Assembly (NCBI GenBank): GCA_951213105.1
Contig: OX578135.1
Coordinates: 164,476,750-164,540,749 of the forward strand
Direction: 5' to 3'
DNA from: Amaurobius ferox
Taxonomy: Eukaryota; Arthropoda; Arachnida; Araneae; Amaurobiidae
Length of the DNA stretch: 64,000 bases
Numbering within the stretch: position 1 is the first letter of the stretch; each line of letters opens with the position of its first letter. The translations under genes were made by a program, and so were the position numbers. The notes under the pieces were generated by a model. The model saw only the letters and a list, made by a program, of their open reading frames with translations. It searched no databases and had not been told where the DNA came from. Below are positions 56,053 through 64,000 of this stretch, piece by piece.

Positions 56053-58381
56053 ACAAAATGTTGAGTAACCAATGGCTAACTTTTGATTAACCAATTTTGA
56101 CTTAATGTTATGCATAGCATTATTTTGTTAAACTTTGTAAGACCACTGAAACTAAAGATCAGTGGAGAATAAATATTATCATGCCGAATTAGCAGGCCTT
56201 TTCGATGATATAATTTACTTTAAAACATTTATAACAGCGGAACAAATTGATACTATTGTTTTTAAAGGATGAAACAATAGACGGATCCTCCTAACAAAAT
56301 AATACACTGAGTATCATCAATTTTGACTTAAAGTTAAGCAGTGTATTATTTTTTTAAACTCTGTAAGAACATTGAAACTAAAGATCAGTAGAGAATAAAT
56401 ATTATCATGCCGAATTAGCATGTGATGCCTTTTCGATGATATAATTCCCTTTAAAACATTTATAACAGCGGAACACATTGATGCTATTGTTTTTAAAGGA
56501 TGAAACAATGGACGGAACCTCCTAACAAAATAATACACTGAGTATCATCAATTTTGACTTAAAGTTAAGCACTGCATTATTTTGTTAAACTCTGTAAGAA
56601 CATTGAAACTAAAGATCAGTAGAGAATAAATATTATCATGCCGAATTAGCATGCGATGCCTTTTCGATGATATAATTCACTTTAAAACATTTATAACAGC
56701 GGAACTCATTGATACTATTGTTTTTAAAGGATGAAACAATGGACGGATCCTCCTAACAAAATAATACACTGAGTAACATCAATTTTGACTTAAAGTTAAG
56801 CACTGTATTATTTTATTAAACTCTGTAAGAACATTGAAACTAAAGATCAGTAGAGAATAAATATTATCATGCCGAATTAGCATGTGATGCCTTTTCGATG
56901 ACATAATTCACTTTAAAACATTTATAACAGCGGAACACATTGATACTATTGTTTTTAAAGGATGAAACAATGGGCGGATCCTCCTAACAAAATAATACAC
57001 TGAGTATCATCAATTTTGACTTAAAGTTAAGCACTGTATTATTTTGTTAAACTCTGTAAGAACATTGAAACTAAAGATCAGTAGAGAATAAATATTATCA
57101 TGCCGAATTCGCATGTGATGCCTTTTCGATGATATGATTAACTTTAAAACATTTATAACAGCGGAACAAATTGATACTATTGTTTTTAAAGGATGAAACA
57201 ATGGACCGATCCTCCTAACAAAATGTTGAGTAACCAATGGCTAACTTTTGATTAACCAATTTTGACTTAATGTTATGCATAGCATTATTTTGTTAAACTT
57301 TGTAAGACCACTGAAACTAAAGATCAGTGGAGAATAAATATTATCATGCCAAATTAGCAAGCCTTTTCGATGATATAATTTACTTTAAAACATTTATAAC
57401 AGCGGAACAAATTGATACTATTGTTTTTAAAGGATGAAACAATAGACGGATCCTCCTAACAAAATAATACACTGAGTATCATCAATTTTGACTTAAAGTT
57501 AAGCAGTGTATTATTTTGTTAAACTCTGTAAGAACATTGAAACTAAAGATCAGTAGAGAATAAATATTATCATGCCGAATTAGCATGTGATGCCTTTTCG
57601 ATGATATAATTCCCTTTAAAACATTTATAACAGCGGAACACATTGATACTATTGTTTTTAAAGGATGAAACAATGGACGGAACCTCCTAACAAAATAATA
57701 CACTGAGTATCATCAATTTTGACTTAAAGTTAAGCACTGCATTATTTTGTTAAACTCTGTAAGAACATTGAAACTAAAGATCAGTAGAGAATAAATATTA
57801 TCATGCCGAATTAGCATGCGATGCCTTTTCGATGACATAATTCACTTTAAAACATTTATAACAGCGGAACACATTGATACTATTGTTTTTAAAGGATGAA
57901 ACAATGGGCGGATCCTCCTAACAAAATAATACACTGAGTATCAGGAATTTTGACTTAAAGTTAAGCAGTGTATTATTTTTTAAACTCTGTAAGAACATTG
58001 AAACTAAAGATCAATAGAGAATAAATATTATCATGCCGAATTAGCATGCGATGCCTTTTCGATGATATAATTTACTTTAAAACATTTATAACAGCGGAAC
58101 AAATTGATACTATTGTTTTTAAAGGATGAAACAATGGACAGATCCTCCTAATAAAATAATACACTGAGTATCATTAATTTTGACTTAAAGTTAAGCACTG
58201 TATTATTTTGTTAAACTCTGTACGAATATTGAAACTGAAGATCAGTAGAGAATAAATATTATCATGCCGAATTAGCATACGATGCCTTTTCGATGATATG
58301 ACTTACTTTAAAACATATATAACAGCGGAACAAATTGATACTATTGTTTTTAAAGGATGAAACAATGGACAGATCCTCCTA
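56053..58381. repeat. Second higher-order repeat, about 1165 bp, two copies
   Basis: The 246-type monomer recurs at 56053, 57218 and 58382 (spacing 1165 and 1164). Both copies share AGTGGAGAATAAA, CAATAGACGG, ATAATTCCCTTTAAAAC, GGACGGAACC and GCACTGCATTATTTT. Confidence 0.8.
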
Positions 58382-58920
58382 ACAAAATGTTGAGTAACCA
58401 ATGGCTAACTTTTGATTAACCAATTTTGACTTAATATTATGCATAGCATTATTTTGTTAAACTTTGTAAGACCATTGAAACTAAAGATCAGTAGTGAATA
58501 AATATTATCATGCCGAATTAGCATGTGATGCCTTTTCGGTGATATGATTTACTTTAAAACATTTATAACAGCGGAACAAATTCATACTATTGTTTTTAAA
58601 GGATGAAACAATGGACTGATCCTCCTAACAAAATAATACACTGAGTATCATTAATTTTGACTTAAAGTTAAGCACTGTATTATTTTGTTAAACTCTGTAC
58701 GAATATTGAAACTGAAGATCAGTAGAGAATAAATATTATCATGCCGAATTAGCATACGATGCCTTTTCGATGATATGACTTACTTTAAAACATATATAAC
58801 AGCGGAACAAATTGATACTATTGTTTTTAAAGGATGAAACAATGGACGGATCCTCCTAATAAAATAATACACTGAGTATCATTAATTTTCACTTAAAGTT
58901 ACGTACTGTATTATTTTTTT

Positions 58921-59209
58921 GGGGGGGCGCGGTAGCCCATTGGTTAGCGCGCTGGAGTTGCATTCGGTAGGCCCGGGTTCGATTCCAGACACTGCCAAAA
59001 TTGCCGCCGTGTTCATGCGGAGTACGATCACGTTAAACATGTGGGTCCGAAAGTCCTTCCGAGAGGTTGGTGGTAGGGGAAGGATGGTACGGTCCCTGTG
59101 GATGCCTCCCCCACTGGGTTCCGGTCCAAATTGGGTGGCACTTCCCGACCGTCTAAACAGTTGCCTTACACCTCTCTGGTAGGTCGGACGGTCTGGGCTT
59201 CAACAACAG
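58921..59209 (+). mobile_element. Full-length tRNA-derived SINE inserted in the satellite
   Basis: Starts with a G run and GCGCGGTAGCCCATTGG. A box TAGCCCATTGG, B box GGTTCGATTCC (perfect consensus). The tRNA-like head is about 75 bases, then a body with GTGGGTCCGAAAGTCCTTCC and GAGAGGTTGGTGG, and the tail GGTAGGTCGGACGGTCTGGG. Flanking target copies are TACTGTATTATTTT (58904-58917) and CACTGCATTATTTT (59210-59223). The 3' end has no poly-A, so it probably borrows the end of a partner LINE. Not a functional tRNA gene; the 87-codon frame across it is a shadow. Confidence 0.88.
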
Positions 59210-59520
59210 CACTGCATTATTTTGTTAAACTCTGTAAGACCATTGAAACTGAAGATCAGTACTGAATAAATATTATCATGCCGAATTAGTATGTGATGCC
59301 TTTTCGATGATATAATTTACTTTAAAACATTTATAACAGCGGAACAAAATGATACTATTGTTTTTAAAGGATGAAACAATGGGTCGATCCTCCTAACAAA
59401 ATGTTGACTAACCAATGACTAACTTTTGATTAACCAATTTTGACTTTATGTTACGCATAGTATTATTGTGCTGAACTCTGCGAGAACTTTGAAAACAAAG
59501 ATTAGTAGAGTATAATAGTT

Positions 59521-61013
59521 AAGTTTTTCAATCTATCAATTTCATAAATTGTGAAATACACGTCATCTTGATATAAATTTATTTGAAAAATGTGCAATAT
59601 CTCAAATGGTTCATGCTAGAAAATAACTTTCGCAGATTTTTTTTAGCGGTTTTTAAGAGGAAAAGACACTGATTCTAACCCGAGGAAGAGGGATTAAAAC
59701 GAAGCAATTGCCTGTACCTAATTTTTCTATGCCTCCTTTCAATTGCCGTCACCCAATTTTTCTATACCTCCTGAGGAAGTATTAGAATGTTATAATTATA
59801 CTCATAGTTCAACAAATATATGTATTCAAATAGTATTTTTTTAAATTTATTTAATATCGTGTGTCATCGGTGTCATAAAGGTGTATTTACTCTCTAAAGT
59901 ACTTTACTTGAGACGTTAATATTTTTAATCAATATAGTGTTAATAGCCAATTCGGCACTCAAGGGGAATTCTGAATATCAAAAAGCGTTTCAAATTTAAA
60001 CGAAAAATATAGCACATATTTTATAGTTCTGATAGAAATGACGGTATATAAAGCAATATTCCATCTCCAATCATTTGGTTGCTTTATTTTCAACGTTTTC
60101 GAACATTTTATGATAAAGATCAACTCATAATAGCAGAATTTTTAGTTTGAAGAATAGCCAACCATTGATTTCGGTAGTTGAAACGTAACTCGGTTGCCCT
60201 AGTGACCACAATGCAATCAAAAACTATAAATAAATCCATTTATAAAATATAAATTAAATATAAATTAAAATATCTTAATAACGATTGAATATACACCCAT
60301 AGAGTTCATTAAGAAAATGTACGATCTCTTTTTAGGTGCAGGATGGTATGAAAACTAATTTTGTACGTTTTCTAAAGATCTTTGAGCGATAGTTAAAAAT
60401 AATTATGGAACAAACACCGCGATTTATAAATTTTTCGAATAAAATTCCAGGATTTAAAATTTTTTCATCACTTATTTCTCAAGTCCCACGTGTATGCAAA
60501 ATTACAAATATCCACCTTCACCCGTTTGTACTATACGTCATCCATCCCTTCAGTCACTCAGCTGTAAGTGATAGATAAATCAATTTCTCTAAGCGTATTC
60601 TGAAGCATTAAATAAATTACTATTCCTAACTGAAGTGCGCAGTGTTAATAAAAAGTTCATTTATATCCCCCGCATCTCTTTTTCAGATGACTTGGATGTA
60701 ATTTGTGTGTTTATTTCCCGGAAAGAGTACCGCAATGTGTATCGGTATGCTGTATAAGTTAAAGCATGAGACGCACTGCAAGGCTTTTATCTTTCTCTAA
60801 CTATGTTGATTAAACTCGGCTGACATCGCCAATGAATCATTTGAGTTCGTTTATGATAAATCAATGTCAGGAATATTGATTACACTTCAGCTAGGTGTTT
60901 AAACGAACCTAAATATGATTAATTATATGCTCTTAACTAATCATTTTATGTAAATGAATGTCTGAGTTAAGATCTGTCAAAAAACAAACAAATAAACAAA
61001 CAAACAAAATATG
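59521..61013. other. No gene; short R1-like fragment
   Basis: Part of 59550-59650 (GATATAAATTTATTTGAAAA, ATCTCAAATGGTTCATGCTA) resembles the middle of R1 in reverse orientation. A repeated CCCAATTTTTCTATRCCTCC occurs near 59720-59770. Otherwise nothing recognised. Confidence 0.45.
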
Positions 61014-61986
61014 AAAGATTAATCATGCATAAAGCATTGATTGTGAAACACTTTCCAACTGAAATGCGATTTTATTTAAACATCTCTGAAATGCGATACG
61101 TTAAGTGGTGATATATTTAAATTATCGCAGTACTACAATAATTTATTTTACTTGGAAACTTGGAACGTCACCAAAAGCGACAATGCTATAAAGTCGTCTG
61201 CTTCACTATGTAATATCAATGAATATTTCATTCATATCACTTATACTCCAGAGTTAAATAATTTTACGTGAAAAAAATTCAGCAATTCTTTTACAAATCA
61301 TTTTACAAACGTTTGATTTGTTTACATTCTGTATACTATAGAAATTAGGCTTTGTTGTAGGAATAATCAAAGTTTAGTGGTCATTTAAAATAAAAAATAT
61401 TGTAATTGAGTTGGCACAGAATGTATACGCAGATAATATGCAGAAATAAAGCGGTTTTAGGACGGATGCAATACTAAGTATAAATTTAAAAGATTTTCAA
61501 ACATCGCGATTTTTACACAGGGGAAAATAAAATGGATTTTATTTCGAATTGAGTCACGTGGTCTCTTCACATAATATGGGTGTCATTATTATTTCAATTT
61601 TTATTTAAAAAATTACCTAACATATTTTACAGAATTTGTTTTTACACATTTTAAATGATAATTTGAATATTTTCTGAACATTTCAAAACAATTTGTGAAT
61701 TGTAACTCCGTTTAAAAAATGTTCGTAAAATTAGGTACCATAGGGTTCAATGTATTTCACCATTTTAACCCGGGTTCAACCCAAAACTAATTGGGTGATA
61801 TTATTCATTTACGTGATTGGGTGATATTATGTTGTTGAGACGGTCAGTCCCACAGACCGTCTCAACAACATAGTAAAATTTCATTTTGATTATGTCATTT
61901 TTACGACAGTTATTGTGCGAACGGACAGACAGACAGAATGAACAAAGTCATAAATACTTTTCAACTATGTTGTAAACTGTTAAAAA
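61014..61986 (+). repeat. R2 repeat, solo copy d
   Basis: Starts AAGATTAATCATGCATAAAG and ends at TTTTCAACTATGTTGTAAAC; contains the GACAGACAGACAG tract at about 61924-61936 and a local duplication of ATTGGGTGATATTAT near 61790-61828. Confidence 0.75.
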
Positions 61987-62766
61987 AGAAAAAGAAGGGA
62001 AGACACCAAACTTAATTCCGTAAATGCTGCTCAACATAACTGAGCGATTTTAATGTCAACCTCTTGAAGATAACTCGTTGATTATTTCATTAGAAATTAA
62101 ATTATTTGTTTTCAAAGAGGACTAGAACTTGGCGCTGATTCGATTTCAACAAGAAATGTTGAATCAAATGCCATTTGAATGCTGTCTTCAAATTTTTTAA
62201 ATATTTAGCTAAGGTTACAAGCGACTGCAGCGGTCAAGTTCATAGTAAGAGGATTTTCTTGTAGGAAGGGGGGGGGGGCGTTCCCGAAGTTAGGATTGCG
62301 ATCCAATTCATCGGTTTCACGCTTATTATTCGCGCCTTCAGCACAGAAAAGCCGATGAACAATTTTTGGATTTGGTATAAGACTGAACTTTTCGAAATTA
62401 ATGGAGGTCTGAAAAACTGTCGCAAATAGTTTTCTTGCTGTCGTTGCAGATATTGGCTGTTTCATGCTGACGAGCGCATATTAAGTGCGAAACCGGTCCA
62501 TGGATGCTGTTTAGTAATCCGCAATTTAGTAATCCTGATATTCCTAGAATCTTTGATCTTTTCGGTACATCAAAACTATAAGCGCATCCTTTTTGTATAT
62601 CTAAAACTTGCTCTATAACAATACTAAACCGAATCTTTCTCGCTGATATCGCCAAAACAAGTCGTGCACTAATCATCAATACCGCTTATCTTGTAGTATT
62701 GTATCAAAGGGTTAATATAATAATACGGGGTAAATATCAATGAAGTTGATTTAAGCTTGACTGGGT
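61987..62766 (-). other. Unidentified region with overlapping minus-strand frames
   Basis: Two minus-strand frames, 62398-62679 (about 92 codons from the ATG at 62674) and 62205-62465 (86 codons), overlap. I recognise no domain, signal peptide or membrane segment in either. They could be remnants of one frame-shifted repeat-encoded gene or chance. An oligo-G run lies at about 62268-62278. Confidence 0.2.
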
Positions 62767-62824
62767 AGAAAACCCAGACCACACGACCAACCCATAGGCT
62801 AATGGTAGCTTTCTGTGTGGCCGG
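62767..62824 (-). mobile_element. 58-bp retroposed fragment with perfect 14-bp duplication
   Basis: Flanked by AAGCTTGACTGGGT at 62753-62766 and 62825-62838. On the minus strand it ends GGTCGTGTGGTCTGGGTTTT, similar to the SINE 3' end. Confidence 0.75.
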
Positions 62825-62838
62825 AAGCTTGACTGGGT

Positions 62839-63389
62839 GAAGGTTGTTTTAACACGGTCTTCCTATCAACATTATTCCGAAATCTTTTGAAACAGTTTGC
62901 TAGGCTTAAATAGATGTTCGTTGTAAAACTACAAATACCAAGGCCTATATGTGTTTCTACAAGACACGTTTTTTAACGGTTGCCAACCGAATTTTGGTTT
63001 TTCTCACGTAATTTGTCCAGAGAGATTTTCAGATATATCTTCTCCAGATCTTGTGGTCTCCAGAAAATGATTCCGGACACAAATTTAAAGATTTTATCTT
63101 TAATTTTTTTAAAGGGTTGGCTATGAGCGGTAAAACTTTACATCCACCCTGCGGGAACAACAATCTTAACTTGCCGCGCTGTAGAACAAGCAAAGAGTAA
63201 CTTTTACCAGATTTGTTTTAAATTATTTATATTTTTTTAAAGATTTATCATTCTCACAACTTAAAAAAAAATGACATTTTCTCAAATTATATCTAGTTTT
63301 GCTGCCGAATGGTTGTAACGAACCTCCGGATTATATGGGTTAAATTTAAAGGTCAAAAACTGAACTATATAAACAGGAACTACTGTAAG
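62839..63389. other. No recognisable feature
   Basis: AT-rich, no motif. Confidence 0.45.
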
Positions 63390-63717
63390 TAAAATACACT
63401 TTGAGCAAAGGATAAGGAAAAGCTAGAGCAACGTAAATAAGCACAAATAACACAATAAAACAGCATACAGCTGTTACAAGGGTGATTCTTTAAAAATGAA
63501 GACAGAAATGTAACTCATAATACTTCCTAAAGAAAAGCTACAGCAACGTAAATAAGGGGACTGGGTTTGCCGGTTCTCTTGCACTGACGAAGGGATCCAA
63601 CGCATTTTCTAACAGCTGTATGCTGCTTTATTGTGTTATTTGTGCTTATTTACGTTGCTCTAGCTTTTCTTTAGGAACTACTGTATTATAATTTATATTT
63701 CTGTCTTTATTTTTAAA
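63390..63717. repeat. Complex foldback repeat
   Basis: A 60-bp arm at 63417-63476 is the inverse of 63610-63669 with one mismatch. A second, diverged inverted pair (63489-63551 against 63650-63717) overlaps it, so the right arm can pair with either left segment. A diverged relative is at 19219-19348. Confidence 0.8.
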
Positions 63718-63821
63718 GTAGCAAGATCGATATAAGGTCTATTCAATACTGATAATTCTTTCTTTCTGTCAAACGCAAAATTAGACAGGTTGATTACAGG
63801 AAGTCGTTCATCCTCCGCCAT
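63693..63821 (-). CDS. Hypothetical 42-codon open frame with strong start context
   Basis: Starts at ATG 63819-63821 in AAAAGATGGCGGAGG, a strong initiation context that also resembles a YY1 site (AAGATGGCGG). The protein begins MAEDERLPVINLSNF; I do not recognise it. Its last codons lie in the foldback repeat. It could be the first exon of a gene extending further left on the minus strand, or chance. Confidence 0.2.
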   Translation of the reverse strand: MAEDERLPVINLSNFAFDRKKELSVLNRPYIDLATLKIKTEI

Positions 63822-64000
63822 CTTTTCCTTTGTGTTGGACAGGAAAATTGCTAAGTAGAGTAGAACATCCTTTTGCGAGAGTATATACTGTAATTTTAGC
63901 AATTTAGATTACATAATTATTTTTTTATGTAAATAATGCTTATGGCCGGGGTATGTCTGGCTGAAATGGGAGTGTTACGAAACATGTAAACACTTCGGAT

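Larger units (their letters stand above)
48511..59520. repeat. Satellite array, about 231-bp monomer
   Basis: About 46 monomers in head-to-tail order. Taking GCGGAACAAA as reference, successive positions 48511, 48740, 48971, 49202, 49433 and 49664 give spacings of 229 to 231; a variant with GTTGAGTAACCAATGGC in place of the CACTGAGTATC block is 246 bp. Each monomer has a dyad TCATGCCGAATTAGCATGTGA. Outer monomers are more diverged than central ones. Short frames such as 56317-56538, 57010-57237 and 57482-57703 repeat with the monomer and are not genes. Confidence 0.97.

Noticed and set aside
58921..59000. Functional tRNA gene
   Set aside because: A and B boxes are present but the acceptor and anticodon stems do not pair well, and a SINE body follows. 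The same applies to 31660-31731 and 46543-46612.
48511..59520. Repeated short protein frames such as 56317-56538 as a gene family
   Set aside because: They recur with the satellite monomer and change when the monomer variant changes. The starts and ends are set by repeat variants.

Overview
The window looks like repeat-dominated intergenic DNA from an AT-rich eukaryotic genome. The mix (Ty3/gypsy and Ty1/copia LTR elements, a hAT element, a TTAA-inserted piggyBac-like element, tRNA-derived SINEs, a long satellite array, many inverted repeats) and the absence of any convincing host gene suggest an arthropod, perhaps a chelicerate; that placement is inference. No rRNA, no functional tRNA, no CRISPR and no prokaryotic operon was seen.

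Layout. 1-6 kb: a 3-unit tandem repeat of about 210 bp, then four decayed pieces of one reverse transcriptase (RT) family in both orientations. The minus copy is split by an interspersed repeat (R1) and the second plus copy by a 1.1-kb TTAA-flanked element that carries its own 94-bp tandem array. 7.6-19 kb: a young Ty3/gypsy element on the minus strand with two 815-bp LTRs, a GTACC duplication, gag with a zinc knuckle, a textbook -1 frameshift signal, and pol broken by one in-frame stop inside RT. 19-36 kb: mostly a repeat family (R2) that twice occurs as two arms facing each other, plus R1 copies, SINE pieces and hAT debris.

36.6-45.8 kb is a three-layer nest: an old SINE interrupted by a hAT element (8-bp duplication CCCTAAGG), whose transposase remnant is itself interrupted by a complete, apparently intact Ty1/copia element (789-bp LTRs, 5-bp duplication GGATA, one 1449-codon gag-pol ORF). 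46-48.3 kb: a tRNA-like SINE head, a foldback element, a solo R2 copy and very short SINE 3'-end insertions. 48.5-59.5 kb: a satellite of about 231-bp monomers with a 246-bp variant, arranged in higher-order repeats of 1170, about 1165 and about 472 bp, with degenerate edges and one SINE insertion. 59.5-64 kb: another R2 copy, a 58-bp retroposed fragment with 14-bp duplications, and a complex foldback at the right end.

The only genes likely to act together are within the mobile elements: copia gag-pol could supply all of its own functions, while the gypsy copy is structurally young but its Pol is interrupted. Boundaries of LTRs and target duplications are read directly from the sequence; family names come from motif recognition; divergence statements come from comparison by eye.
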